Shown piece by piece: positions 38,301-53,300 of a stretch of 64,000 bases of DNA; within the stretch, counting starts at the first letter, position 1; every line of letters starts with the position of its first letter. Origin of the DNA: Dromaius novaehollandiae (lineage: Eukaryota; Chordata; Aves; Casuariiformes; Dromaiidae); NCBI RefSeq assembly GCF_036370855.1, contig NC_088099.1, positions 72,581,218-72,645,217 on the forward strand, read 5' to 3'. The notes beneath the pieces were generated by a model, which made no database searches, was not told where the DNA came from, and saw nothing but the letters and a program-made list of their open reading frames with translations. The translations under genes and the position numbers were made by a program.

Positions 38301-41300
38301 TATTTCCTCAGCTATGACACTGTTGAAACAGACAGCTAAGCAGAGGCTGGAGACTGTGCGCTTACTAACAAGCTCCACCAGAGAGCCAGATACCACCTTC
38401 CATGTACATGTGGTGCAACAGTAGCAAGCATGTTGGATGTGGGCATCTCTTGAACAAGACAGGCTCTGGCAGGCACTTGTTTGTGGCTGCTGTTGTACAC
38501 ATAGACCAGGCATTTGTAAGGTGGACATGATGCTGCTTTTGAAACTATCACCACATTCTCTGCCTCACAGCAAAGATTTTCACCTCTCCCAAAGCACCAA
38601 ACTTGGAAGCAACAACTACAGCTGGCAGAACTGGTCAGCAGAGGGTTTACTTCAGCTTGGTGGAAGGTCTGCAGTCTCTGCTGTGATCTGGCTACCATAG
38701 ATTTGATAATACCCAAATGCTTGCCCACTAACCAGTACAGAGTCAAGGACAGCAAGGCTCCAGATGGCAGCCTTTTTCTCCTCTGAGATTAGAGATGATG
38801 CTGTGGTGCTGGGAGGCCAGCAGCAGCTGCTGCTGTAAAGCCTCAGAGGTGGCCCTCTTTCCGTGTGGTTCTTCACTCCTCATGTGTCACGTTTTTGTGG
38901 GGAGGCTTGCTGGCAGGACAAGCCCAAACCCTTGCTGTATGACCGGGAGTGCCCCTGCTCTGTCTGTTGTTACTTTAGACCGGAGCCATCATTGCTGTTG
39001 ACTTCTGTCACACTTTGGCAGCGGTCTCCTTTTTGATGTTATTGGTTCACAGAACCAAGTCTTTGATCCCTGGTAATGCAGAACTGTAAATAAGCTGTGG
39101 CTTTGCCGCTTCAGCCCTGGGAAAGAAGGTAGTCTTCCCATGGGTGTGAGAAAGCCTCAAAGGCTGCTTGAGCACAAGGAGAAGCAGAAGGGGGCAGCAG
39201 CAGAGTTCCCAGAAGCTGGAATATCCTGGGGCGCCTGCAGAGCACGTGGCCCAGCAGGGTGAGAGGCCCGTGGGGGGCGCCAGCCTGACAGCATGGGGCA
39301 GGTGCTCAGCGGCTGCTGTGCCATCTGTAGCGCCCAGGCTGAGGACGGGGGGACACAGCTTGCAGAGAGAGCAGAGGGGCACTTCAATGAGAAGTGCACG
39401 GGCCTGTGCAATGTGTTCAGGGCTGGCTCCCTGTGGACGGCAGCAGGAATGAGCTTTTGGGGAAGACAAATTTTTACATGCTGGCCTGTGCAATGGCAGC
39501 TGATCCAAGGGCCAGCAAATATGCCAGGGCACAGTAATTTTTCTCATGCAGACATAGCTAGCAGGGTCTGGGCTCTTGGAGTCAAACGGTCCATGGCACA
39601 CTTTCGACCCCTTGCATTTATGCCTCCTGCGCTGAGGTTTCTTGTGGAAGGGAGCAGGAGGCAAGGATGTTGTTTTACTGTACTTCTTGCTGCCCGTAGC
39701 GCTGCAAAAGGTCAAGAGGGATAAATCGGTGTTAATTCTGTTGTCTCTGTGGTTTCTAGACCTGCCAGACCTGAAAATTAGGAGCAGGGGTACTTGAAAC
39801 TCACTGTAAATTAATTCATTGTTCCTCTTGTCTCTGAAAACATTACCTTTCCAGTGACATTGAAAGACTTGTTCTCAGGCCTCCACTTTCTTGTATTTTG
39901 ATTACTCTAAACTGGAGAAATTCTCTGTGGTTTTAAAAGGTGCAACAAGGACAAAGCTCTGGCTAAAAGTGTTATGACTGAGAGAGATTGAAGGTATGTT
40001 CTGAATGTAGCAGCAGGTCAGTGTGCCTTGATTTGGGATGTGTCTGGAAAAAATTTCATTTCATGGATAACAAGCATTGAAACGCCTCTTTGTAAGGGTT
40101 GTGAAATGATGCCCTTTCATCTTCTGTCTGCTGTCTGTCAACAGAGGGTAACCCAGTTGCAGCTTTCCCCCCCACCGCCTTTGCTGTGGGTCCTGCTAAC
40201 GGCACTGTAACGTAAGTTTGTTCCCGGGGATTGCTGCTTGATACTTCTGCTGTCTGTCCTTTAACTCGCCATCACAGCAGGAGCGAAAATACCCACATTC
40301 AAAGAGACAGAATTACTTACTGAGAGTTCCTTTCTGCTATTTGAGATTTCTTTGTCCACACACCTGGATGATGCACCTCTAACTGCTTGGGGTTTATTTT
40401 CTGTGTTTTTATTGTTTCTTCCTATCTGGATCTGGAAATTTCTCTTACAGCTGGAATACTCTGGATGGGATTTATGTAACTGAGGACACATTTTTTTGAG
40501 CACCTTTCCTCTCTGCTTCCCAGCAGATGGTGCTCGAGCACTGTTCTTGGTGAACAGGGGCAAAATGGGAAACAACAACAGAAAGAATTGAAGGAAGAAA
40601 AAAAAAAGTGTTTTCCCCATTTTGTCTTTGTTTGCTGTAGTTCAGGAGTTAGCACCCTTTTTCCTTTTGGAGTTTACTAAATTATTAGAGTGGAGACTGT
40701 AGAGCTTATATACAAAGTTTAGTTTCCTGACAATAGACTTGCTTTTCTTGTTTACCTTTCACTGACCCGTTGATTAGATCGACTGTCCAAAGATTCTTGC
40801 AGGTGCAGGGTTTCCAAGTGGAGCGCTATACTCTTATTATAGGTGTTCACAATGAAAACATCTGTCTCTGAAAAAATGAAAAATATTCACATTCTGCATG
40901 CATTCCTTTATTCAAGGTGAAAGTGAAAGTAACAATAATGTCACCTTGGTTTTTTGTGCTCAAGAAAAAAAATACTCTTTTATAAGGACAAGCTTTGACC
41001 TAGCCAGGCCTAGGAAAGAAACATACTTGCCTGCACATGAGCACATAAAATCTAAATGAAATCTAATGTGCTGTTACAGGAACTGGAATTAGTTTGAGGG
41101 GACAATCTTCCTCAGAGTTAGTTACTTAGCATTTCATAATCGGTTAGAGTTTCTGTGTTGCACTTTTTGCTTTATTTTAGTTATTCATTTGAGTGTGATT
41201 TTATATGGAGGTCAAAATATGTTTTCCATGTTAAATAAATTAAATCAATTGAGGAATTGTTTAGCTGAAATTTTCTCTTTTTTTGTAATAATAAGGGAAG

Positions 41301-44300
41301 AGAACTTTAAACTGTGTTTTAATGAAGGAAGTAGAATATAACGAGCACTGGTTAGCAGCTTTCATTTATTTTGTAGAGGTATTCAGAAAGTTCAGCAGTT
41401 GTGGAATTTATTTTTGGCAGCAGTTTAACAGATATTGGTCAGTCTGTTTTATCCCAGTTAACTGGGAATTTATTGCAGAAGAATGGACGAGTGTGCTTCT
41501 TTCTTAACTACATTTGCACTTCAGTGATCTTTATGGTCTAGTCATTATAACTTCTTATTAAAAACAGATTGATTAAAACAGTAATGAACAGTAAAAAAAT
41601 GCTTATATGTGATAGAAGAAATATGAAAATTGATAGACCTTAGGATATTTTAATAGAGCTCAATATTTACTGAAAACCAAATTTTGCCTGATAAATTTCA
41701 ATTAAAAAAATATTCTTGTATAGAGAAATAATGACATAAGAAAGCTATTGTTTTGAAACAAATCTCAATGAGGGAGATCTTAAAGTGAAATTGGATAAGT
41801 GGTTTCATAACAGCTTTCAATATGGCAGTAGTGTAATTTACATTTGAAAACGTGATCATTTAAAACAACAATATAGAACTCTGGAGTTAGAGAGTGAATT
41901 AATAGTGATTCCTTTAATCATTCTTATATTCAAAAGAAAAAATATGCTGTTTCCTCAAATGAGAAAAAGAACAGAGAAACCCACTGTGAAAACTAGGAAT
42001 TTTTAAATTTTAAAACTAAGAAACAAAGATTATCCAGTGTTCCCTGTAGTTGAGTAATGAATTACCTATACCTTTAAGAAAGCCAGTTGTTTTAAAAGTA
42101 AACATATGTATTAGAGTGCAATTTTATCATGAAGCTTAGAGTGTCTACAATTTTATCATATAGTATTTTGCCACTCATATTCATCAGTATGGCATCATTA
42201 TCTAAAACCAAATCAATGGAACTTAGACAACATTCAGTGATATTGAAGTTAAGAAATTTGACAGAAATACGTAAATAATTATTTAAAAAACAGCGGGCTG
42301 AAGGCAGTGTTCATCTTGCACATGCTGAAAGGTTTCATCTCTAGTGACTTTCTGAATTCCTGGCAGTCCCAAGGAGAGGAACACTGTGAACTGTTGTCAG
42401 TCTTAAGGACAGAAATTCTTTTTTCTGCCTCACAGCTTTCGCTCCTGCTGTGTCCATTTTAATAACATGTAATTAAAAATGTATGTGTTATACAAGAGGG
42501 TCATTAAAGAGCAAACCTCTCACACCTTTAAACATATCTTAAATGATTTCTCTGGTCCTCCATTTACAGAGGAAGGATGAGTAGCCTGGTGTGCACAGCT
42601 AGATCCAAGAGGAGAATTAGCTCTTGGGAAGGCTAGTTTGCAAAAACTTCTACAGAAAGTCTGTGTTAGCCCTGGCTTGAATAGGAGAGGTTTATTCGCT
42701 AATATTGATCAGACCACGAAGTGTCAGTCAAATAATTATTTTGTGTGCATTTTCTTCTCATACATTGGGTCTTGGGCTCCTTTTCCAGCTTTCCAATTGA
42801 AAAGGTTAGTGGTGGTCATATTTTATGACCAGGCCAGGTACCCATACCTCTCTTCTGAAATGATGCATGTAGAAATAGGAACACAAGTAATGGTTTTCTG
42901 ATAACATGACAAGGTTGCAAGTTTTGCCAAGTCAGATTTCCAGTAGAATATAGGCAAAGAAAGCAAAGAGAGAGCAAGTTTCTGGTAAGAAATTCAGTCA
43001 TCACTTTCCTTCTGAGGAAGCTGTTGGTGTGGTTGCTGCTGGACCACAAACGTGGCTCTTTGGTGAATAATACCTATATATCTTGAATTGTAGACTACTC
43101 TTTAGCGTGCAGAAATATTGTGGACCATTTCTCATCATGCCTTCAGAGAAAAAGTAAAGCTAAGATAGGGGTAATTGCACAGCTGATAAAACCAGAGATA
43201 GGGATATCTTCTTGTTGCTCCCAGCGATTTGCTCTGAGGTCATGAGGCCAGTTTATTCGTGGAATGAGGCAATTATTTGCCTCGCTGCCAAAATTACTCT
43301 GTGTCATTTATGATATGCTGTGATATTCCTGAGGAGGCATTACCCTTGCAAAGCCTGATTGTATCCCTTTGCTTGTAAAGATTGGAATTAACTATGCGAA
43401 ATGTGAATTCTTTGTTTAGATATGGCAGTGTGGAGGAAGTCTTGAGATCCACCCTTGCTCTCACGTAGGTCATGTTTTCCCCAAACAAGCTCCGTACTCG
43501 CGGTCCAAGGCTTTGGCAAACAGTGTACGTGCAGCTGAAGTATGGATGGATGAATATAAAGAACTTTATTACCATCGAAACCCACATGCTCGCCTGGTGA
43601 GTTTGAAGTCCATCATACTTAGAATTAGAATTGAGTTTGTTTTCAAAGAAATAACTAATAATTCAGCTAACTTTTAGCATGAATGACTTATGTTTATTTC
43701 TTCTTTTTTTTTCCAAGCATAAAACAAATTTATGTATATTTAATTTTTAATTTCTTGGGAAAATCAAAATTTCTGTAACACTAGGAGAAGGCCAAATTCG
43801 TGCCAATATTGGGGGGGTGGTGTTAAGCAAGGTAGCCCAAGGAACAAAGAGCTGTTTAACCTGAAATCTATGCCTAGCAGAAGAAGAATGAAACAGCTGA
43901 TACAGGATACTCTCAATAAAGAATTACAGAACAAAAAGATGGTTAATGCTAATCAATAAGGTTCAGCGCACAGTAGACTTTTATCTAACTGGCTTGGTGA
44001 TGATCTTCAGCAAGATTGCCAGTCTTGTGATAATGGTAAAATATTGTATTAATGTAAGATAGATGGATTTTTCAAAGTTTGATTTACTGCTTCACAATAT
44101 TTGATTTAAAAAAATTTATACAAAATCAAGATTCCAAAGATTAAATGAATTAAAAATTAATCTTGGGAAGTAGGATGAAAATGTTCCTAATGGAACATTT
44201 GAAGTATCAGTTCTGTTCTTTAAAAAAGTTGACTTTTTTAAATGCAATGAGGAAGAAAATATAAGATCTTTGCAGAAATTTGCAGGAGATGAATACTATG

Positions 44301-47300
44301 ATATTTGAATAGGTCAGTACAGTAAAGCAGTGTGCAAATTCATAGCTCGGATATATTTTTAGAGAGGGGCCTGCAGACTGGAAGACAATAACTTTGAAGT
44401 AGTCTCATAATGTCTCAGTCAGCTAGAAATGACTTCTGTGAATCTGTGGCACAGAAGTCCAAAATTCAGGCTTAAAAAAAATTCTCTTTTATTGCTTGCT
44501 TCTGAAGTTGCTTAATCTCCCTAGACCCTTCTCTTCTCTGACCTTAAAGTTTTCTAAGTTCCCGCTTTCTGGTTTCATGCGAGGCAGGAAGTGCCTTGCC
44601 CTGGGCTGCTGGACATCCACCTCTGACCATGTCCACTCAGAGTTTAGAGACCAGAGAGGGAGTTCCTAATGCTTTTCAGTGGCCTACCCCAGTAGAAATG
44701 CCAGTAGACAAAATGCTCTTGAAAACCATTATGCTTTTAAAAGAAGTGCTAGAGGAGATTGGGGAGCTAAATTTGGTTAGCTTCCACCATGCGTTCTGTT
44801 GGATTAAACTGGATGTTGGATTATTCTAGTCCATGTATGTGTGATAATTGTTTCACTTTAACATCTTAAAAGTCATCTAGGCTTTATTATTAGAGCCTGA
44901 CTTTGAGAAAAGGATGTATTTGGTGTATGTGAAGATGGAAGTTTGCAGGCAGTGCTGGGCTGATTCTGGCAGTGTCAAATGCAAAGAGAAAACAGCAATA
45001 AATGCTGATAGTTTTTCTTGTGAAGTTCTGGGCAGCTGATGTCTGTGATGACAGAACTTTAACTGTCCTTAAAGAATGTTTGTGTGTTAATATCCTAATT
45101 TTTTCCACCTTAGCTTGCATGTAACACAGTGGATTTAAGTTGAGGATCTTGCATTTTTGCACATGTCAAAGCTGCCACCAGTGCATTCTGGTTTTCATAA
45201 TACATTATTCTATGCACTGCTTGTTCCAAAGGCTGAATTCAAGAATCTTTTACTTCATCTAACTCAGATACTCAGTTCCGTGCTAGTATGTCCTGCTGTT
45301 TGTTTATTGAACCAGGCATCGCTGCCTCTGTTTTGCATCTGGTCTGTGTTTTCACTGTTGAGAAATACTAATATATTTTTGGTTTGATGAAAAAGTGTGC
45401 CACATGACCTGTGAGAATGTGGGGATTGCAAAGAGCAGATCATGCCTGACTGAAGTCCGTAGTCAATACAAAGAAATAGATTTTGAAGATGGACTTGAAC
45501 AGATGTGAACTCTGCTCCAATCTATACACAGGGAAAAGTCCTCACTGAAAACTTTTCTCTGGAGATTTAAGATTTCATGCTAAGAGTTGGCTTTGCTCCA
45601 GCCCCTCCCCCAAAACTATAAAGCTGAATGAAACTGTAAGACAGATCTTACAGATTTCATCAGTTAAATGTAAAAATGTCTTTATAGGTAATTTGCAAGT
45701 TGATGGTGGAATAATTTAAAATTTTTAAGATTCACTCACTACTTTTGAAACTTTCACTTATCCAGCTGAAACAAGTATATTGCCAATACGCTTTCTCGGT
45801 TTGCAGCAATCCATGTTCAGGAACATCCTTACTTGCAGAGGTACTGGAGTTTTCTCAGACTGACTGTCTTCCAGTATACTTAAAATTTTATATGGCCTGT
45901 TCTAATTTTTGTTGTCAACATTTAGCAAATGTAAGGATAATGAAATCAAATCTAGCACCTGAAAGTGCGGATAGTTCCTGGTTAAAAGTCCTACTTTCCA
46001 CTTTAGCATAAGGTCCCTAATAATGTGTATACATAATTTAGAAGGGAGCGTCTGTTCTGTTTTGTTTTTTAATGTTTTTTTTCTTTCAGGAACCATATGG
46101 AGATGTGACAGAAAGGAGACTCCTTCGAGAGAAGCTCAAATGTAAGGACTTCAAATGGTTCTTGGAGAACGTTTACCCAGAGCTCCACGTACCCGAGGAC
46201 AGACCTGGCTTTTTTGGAATGGTATGTGGCTCAGCAAGGAGCCTCCTTACAGCCCTCTGAACCCACTTACTAATCCAGTATGAAGGGTGATCAAGACATA
46301 TCTGATATTTCTGTGCTGAAAGCAGTTTTGAATTTTGATAGAATTCAGTTAGAATTGGTAGACTTTCAAATATGGTTGCTATTATAATCTTTGTATTGAG
46401 GGGTATTACTTATAAAGGAGTTCTGTGAAAGAGTACAAGAACAGAACAGATTGCCAGAAATTAATCTTTCCAAGTAAAGTTTTGAGAGTACTAAAGGGAA
46501 CAAGGGATGGCTTTTTTTGGGGGGGGAAATTTCTTACAACATTGCATAATAACAAAAAAGAGCGCTTAAGTGTTTTGATTTTTAGTTATCAACTTGAAAA
46601 TAGGAAGTGTGCTTTGTAACAAGTACTTGGACATTTTCTCTGATGAAAACTATGATGCAGGAAAGAGAGCTGCTCCTACATGCCCCCAGAGCATACAGTT
46701 TTTCAACGTGTATGTCAAAACCAACACCTTAGTTTTTAATCTGGAAGTCACTTTTGACCAGATCGGGATCATAAGCAATTTTCATGGGTTCGGTATGAGA
46801 ATCCTCTTCTCCTTTTTTAAGAGAGGACAACTTTCTTTGCTGTTTGCAGCTTACAGATAAACTGTAGCCCCATATACATCACATTACTATAATCTCATTT
46901 GGGAGGGACGAAGACAGAGATGTTGTAGAAATATCTGCTGCTTCAGAAAGATCAGCTGGTGTCTGCTATATCTGTCCTATTAGAAAGATAAGACTGCACC
47001 TTCTTGCCAGGCAGAGATGTATGAGATGCCTTCCAACAAATGCCACATTGACTTTTAAATGCTTTTGTTGGTAACTCAGTCGTTCGGAAGCTAGATTCCA
47101 GCATTGCTAGTTCTTCATCTCATCCAAACAGTATCACAACAGTGTGGTCTTGCTGTCATCTGCACTTCAGTTGCACAATCGCTCTACTGGATCTTTTTTA
47201 AAAGAGAAAAAAACCCCTGAGCATTGTGGGCATACAGTGTATACAGTAACCCAAGTCTCCCCACAGCCTTCCCTAATAGCTTCATTATGTACTGAACAAA

Positions 47301-50300
47301 AAAAAAAATCCTAAGACGGAAATGCTGCAGTTTCTCTAAGTTGTATTTCCCGTAGGGAGGCGCATCAGTCAGCAGTGGCGCAGCAAAGCCCTTAGGAACC
47401 TCTAAGAAAGAAGCCACCCTGTTCCATTTTTCTTTGAGCTGGCACTTAAACAGGTATCTTTATGTGATCGCAGGCATGAGAGGTAAATATTCACCATTGG
47501 TCTATCTGGAATAGACCACAGTACAACATTGGATCAGTTTTTGTTGTTCTGTGCTGGATCACTAGCTGACAAAGTCAGAGAATTGAAGCAGTAAGACTTC
47601 GATGAGCATTTCAGTAACCTCATCCTCCTCTCCACCTCTGTCCTTCATCCTGCAAAAGAAAACCTAGACTGTGGTGGTAATAATGTTTCAAATTTTGGGA
47701 AGGATAAGAGATTCGTGTTGTTTCTTTCAAGGTTAGCAACGTGTCATCCTCAAGAAAGGTATTGACAATAAATAAATTCTTGTTCAAAGCTGCTTGAGGT
47801 ATCTACAGTGTAATTTAGGTGAGCTCTCTGTATTTCTCTAAAAACAATTCTTAGATGCTGTTATCTAGTTGTGAGCATAAAGAGAATACACCATTTTTGG
47901 CAGGAAGAATTTAAAATGTGATTGAAGTACAGTTATGCTCTAAGAAAGTGACGGTGCAGAAATGACACCTGCTGATTCAACTAATTTGTGGTTATTGAGT
48001 CCTATCTGCTAACTTCAATGAATCATTGATCGTGCTCTTTACTCCTGCCTTAGCAGTGTAGTGCTTTTTTGGTTCAAAAAAATACTGTGTTTAGAAGTGT
48101 TGGCTTTGTTAACAGCTCTGCTTAGTGTGAGGCTATTTAATTGTTGAAAGAGACTGCTAAGGGATTTCTCCCTCCCTTGAAAATCTTTACACTGAAATTG
48201 AAAATCTGTCTAAAATTTACCCGTAGGTCAACCATAACTTACTGAAGTAAGTGCAAGAATTATTGAGTAGAATTCAGTGCCAGGCACTGACAATTAAACA
48301 CTTGTGCCAACACTTTTTTCTTGATATATAGATAAATTTTAATATGTATACTAAGCTTGGTTGCCTAAAAATATTAGTAGCCTAAAACTTTATTAAGCAC
48401 GTAGAGGTTTGAATATTTTTGCCTAAACTATGGTTGCATTTTTGTAAACTGACAGAGGCCTAGAAATGAGGGATATGATGTATCTTTTTTTTCTGGTAAA
48501 ATTAATATACTTTATACCAAAATCATTTAGCAAACAGAAATGCAAAATTTCTCAATGCTAACTTCAATCTGTGGTCTGAACAGAACCAAACTTTGAGAAA
48601 TGGTACTATCAATATCAATATTCCTATGGTACTATGAAGTATTCTCTTTCATAAAAAGCTTTTTTAACTTGTCAGATTTTTGCATAAAAGTTCTAGAACT
48701 GAAACAGGAGAGTGAAGTTCAAAACCTAAAATTTCATTTCTTCTACTAGATCAAGTATTAAGGCCAATATTATGATCATTACGAGATGATATTTTGAGGC
48801 ATGTTTAAACTGCTCTAGGAGATAGAAGATTCACCATTTTTTTCTCACTTACAGACAGTGGAGGCCAAGCAACATTAGCTAGAAAGGACAACTTACGTTG
48901 CCAGAACCTGAGTTCATTTGATGAAAATTCTGGTGAAACTTAGCAAAATTGTATTTGAGTTCCAAAAAAAGAAAGGAGTCTTAGGGTATGTTTTAATGTT
49001 TCATATATAGTGTCTTTGTAGGAACACATGGTAAGTCCTTAGTTACTGTTTTATCTAAAGAGAAAGAAAATTTGGAGAGATGAATCCAGGTTCCCATCTG
49101 AGCTCCCAATATTGTTTTGCCCAGCTATGTATTAAGGCAAAGTGCACTAGAAGCTCCTAGAAAGGAGACAACATGCCCTTCCAGAAACATCCTGACCTTA
49201 AATTAGATATTCAAAACTATGCTGTTTAGTCTCTCTCTGAGTCTTTCATTGTTTTCCACATAACAGCTAAGCTTCAGCGGATGAGGTAGTGCCCCGTCCT
49301 GGGATGGTCTGTCCTGTGCTGCTCGGTCTGAAGAGGGAAGCAATCATCTTCTGCTCAGCAAGTGCTGTATTTAGTAGGCTGTAGTACAAAAGGCATCCAT
49401 CTTGTTCTATGTTAAGTGTCTCCCTGTGTTTGAAGGGCTCTCATCAGCAGCTTGTGAATCAGACCTCTGTTTGGAAATACATCTGTGCTCAGTATTCACT
49501 AGGGGAGCATCAGGCAGAGCAGGTTGCACTCTGAATGAGCGTGCATTGAATTTCTTCTCAGGGCACTTCAGCTGACTGAACAAAGGCATAGGCATGCTCT
49601 ATCTCCTTGCTTGGCTCAAGCACATGCCTGTTTTAAGCCATACAGTGCCTTGGACAGTTATACAAGCAGTGTCTATCTGGTCTTTAGGCCCTTGAATGCT
49701 TATGTAGCTTTGGCAGTTTGTGTGAGACATAAACTAAACCTTTTGACTTGGATTTATATTTTTTTCTTCTTTTCTTGGGGAAAAAGGAACAGAAGTTATG
49801 TTTTAGGGCAAATAAAACTTGTATGTCCATTAGCCTATCCCAAAAACAGCTTTGTTCATGAATCATAATGGTAAAAACTGATCAACTCAATTTTTAACCC
49901 TATTTTGTGTTGCATCAGAGCTGTTTAGTAAAGGAAACAATGGTGAGGTTGGGATTAATTGCATGTCAAAAGAATGACTGTTAAACACACTTCTCTGGGA
50001 AAATTGAAAGCAAGTGTCAGCAGTTTGAGTATCGGCAAAAAGCTTCCAAAAGAAAGAGGAAGTAGAAAATCCTCAACAGGAGATACCAGAAATCTGAAAC
50101 AACAGAAAAAAGACATGAACCCCTTCTGTTCTTTGGCGTAATGTGATGAACCTGAATAATCAAATATCCTCGGTGTCATAACATCTATAAGGCAGTGAAA
50201 AGAAGCATTATCCAGCCATTCAGCGTGGCAGGTATGCCAGCAATTAAGAGATATAGAAGATCTAAAACAAAAATGACTGTGATGCTGTTGGTGTGGCACG

Positions 50301-53300
50301 GGTTTGTTTTCAAAAGGACAAAATAGAACCAAACAGAGCGAAGGAGGTAGCTACCTTAGAAGCGGTTAGAGAACTGCCAGTATCAAATGATGACAATACA
50401 AAGAATGGCAAAGGAAAAGAACCAGAAATAGCAGTTTCCCTTGTTAAATTTCAACAGACAGATTCACAGAATTATAGATAAGTATTTTGAGAACAGTGAA
50501 AACAAACCAAAAAAGATTAGCATGACACAGAGTACCTTGTCAATGACATGATGGTCATTACTCAGATTCTCCTACTTCCAAAAGTCATCAGGAAAATCAA
50601 GAGGAACTGATTTCAAATTCTGTTAATTAACCTCAGGTTGGCTCTAGTGACTTTGTTTTGTGTTTATGCATTTGGTGGGAGTCTTCAATTCTTCAATCAC
50701 AATACCAAGGTCAGAGGATATATTCTGCGTTTCTACATTTAACAATTTCAACTATATTCTCAGTGTGTCTGAATGCCCATCTGTCTAATGAGACTTTCAG
50801 AAATTGTGTTGGAAAGTCTAAAACCTTTCACTGAGAAAATCTTAGCAAAGTGAGTTACTTCTGATATAGCATCTGTTTTGGCCATCTTTGAGTATGCACT
50901 TACCAGCAAAGACTATTCTCTACTTGTGCTTCAGTTGATGTGAAATCTAAAACAGACCTGAACCCCAGCTGTGCTCTTGCAGATTGTCCATCTAGATAGT
51001 CCGGATGAGGGCTGCTGATCAGTCTTAGGTGCCTTGGGAATGGATGATGTGGGCATCTCTAGGAAGGACTTGGAGCCATCTTGTGTGTTTAATATTAATA
51101 TTGTAACATTGTGAAACTACATGAAGATAGGGGAATCAGACAGTGCTGTGATCTTTTCATGTTGCTGGTGTGTGTAGAAACGCATGGTTGTAAAGCAAGG
51201 GAATATTCAGTGTTCCTCTCCCCTCTAAGGTGTATTAAGTATAGCTGGCCTTCAGGGTACTGAGGATGACAATTATGGTCAGTCAGTAAATTTGGCCTTG
51301 AACTTGGCATCAAAATTGCTTCTAAAGGACAGCGTAGACACAAAAATTAGGACTTTTTTTGTTAGTTCGATCACTTGAGAGCAAGACCATGTTATGTTCT
51401 GGTATGAGACGTTTTCTTACTTCTCAGGCAATTTCTAGCTGATGTACTAGATGAATGTGAAAAACCAAGCTGATAGATATCTGTTGTGACTATCTAACCA
51501 CTAGCTCTTTTCACCACCTATCCTTAAAGTCTTCTGTGATTGACTGAATCAGTGAGGAGATCAAATACCTGAATTTTTCAAATAGCAGCTTCCTTCTACA
51601 TTTTTTCCCAAGACCATCTCATCTTAAAGGGATTTCCAAATGCTCAGTCATCTTTTGCTTTTAATTCAGTCCAGATGTAACCTTCAAAAAAAGGAGGGAG
51701 GGGGGAAATACAGTGCCTGCCTTTAGAAATATGAAGAGTTTTGTTCTGCTTAGACATGAAAGGGATCATCTGGTAAGTTACCTAGATAATGTGGTGTTAT
51801 GGACAGGCATACAGAAGAAGAGATCTTAGCTATGTGGATAAAGATATGTAGTCAAAAAGGCTATTGCATGTTGAGTATTACAAGTTCTCAGAGGTATCAG
51901 ACTCCAAAACAGCCACCTCTAGGATGGAGGAACCTCTAGAACTTCATTATCTCAAGTGGCAGCTCTACGAATTTTATTATTAGATTGGTACCCAAGATTA
52001 TTGCTGACTAGACCTTGAGATCTGGTGCCCACCACAGAAAAACATGCATAAAAAATGCAATTTAGGGGCTCTTTGACCACTTTTTATTGGCTGTACTGCC
52101 TCTCCAAGCCTGAAACAGACTTTTTAAAGGAAGTGGAAGAAACTCAAGTGTCTGATACTAATCTCAAATGAACACACCATTGCTTAAGATAGATACTTAT
52201 ATGTTCTTGAGCCTCCTAGAGAGTTCTGGACTTTATGGGGTGAGCAGACGAATTCTGACAAACATGTCTTATCATCGATTCATTCCAAGAACCTCAACCA
52301 TCGATGTTACATACTCATTTCAATGTTGCAGTTAAGAAGTTAACAGAAATCTGAGGATATTATTCACTCCCCCTGCCCAAATGCTAGTATGAAAATAGTG
52401 TATATTCAGTAAGATTGTTCCCTGTGACTGTTGAGATTGTATTTGAGGTAAAAATGTATGTCTGGCCAGTACCATGAAGCTGTTGGCTTGCTACAAATTC
52501 GTATCTTACTATGTCCCACAGTATCATCTGCCCATACCACTAATCCATCAATACCAATGTCATTGTGGAAGAGTAAGGAGGATTCTGTTCTATTTTGTGG
52601 ATGAAGAGAAAGGTTGGCTATGTTCCACTGGCAGTATTTGTCCACTAATGCAATGAAGTTTTAATGTTAAAAATCTGTTGCCTGTGCTGCGCTTAGTTGT
52701 ATGAAATGCATTTTATCTTAAAAAATGCAGAGAATAGTTTACAGAATGCCATCTGTATTGCATCATTATGTGCAAGTGTCCAGGTGTTAGGAAATGACAA
52801 ATTTAAATTTCTCCAAGCAGTAGGTGAGGTAAAGGTCTGTAATTCCAAATCTTTCATAGTGTTGAGTATTTTAATAGGTGGCATTTGTCTCAGCCTCCAA
52901 ACAGAACAGTAACTAAATGGCACCTGCAGTGTTTCTATAGGAGATAGAAGTTGAAGAAACAGCCTATGGGTTGCATAGGCAGAGCTTTTGAGAACTGTAT
53001 ATTTTAATGGCAAGGTGATCAAAATTTTTCTTGTTTCTGTTTCTCTAATGCAGCATTCAGCAAAAAAAATAAGGTAAGTCACAGAGAAAATTTGTTCTTA
53101 TTGCATGACTTGTTTATGGTGGATATTGGAAAAAAGATAGCTTCAGACATGAGTGGACTATTATTATTTTGGTATTGTTTTGTAAATAAAAGGAACTTAA
53201 ATTGTCTGTTCTCATTTAATAAGAGGAAAATATTGCTTTCACAAATTCTCTCATACTTTTTTTTCTGCCTTGGAACAGATGACTGGTGGTTTTATGCATA

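Noticed and set aside
39047..39715. 222-codon minus-strand open frame in intron 5
   Set aside because: It begins at a TTG rather than an ATG, has no recognisable domain, and lies in GC-richer sequence where long frames arise easily.
44629..44829. 66-codon ATG frame in intron 6
   Set aside because: No domain, weak supporting context, and length within chance expectation for an intron of this size.
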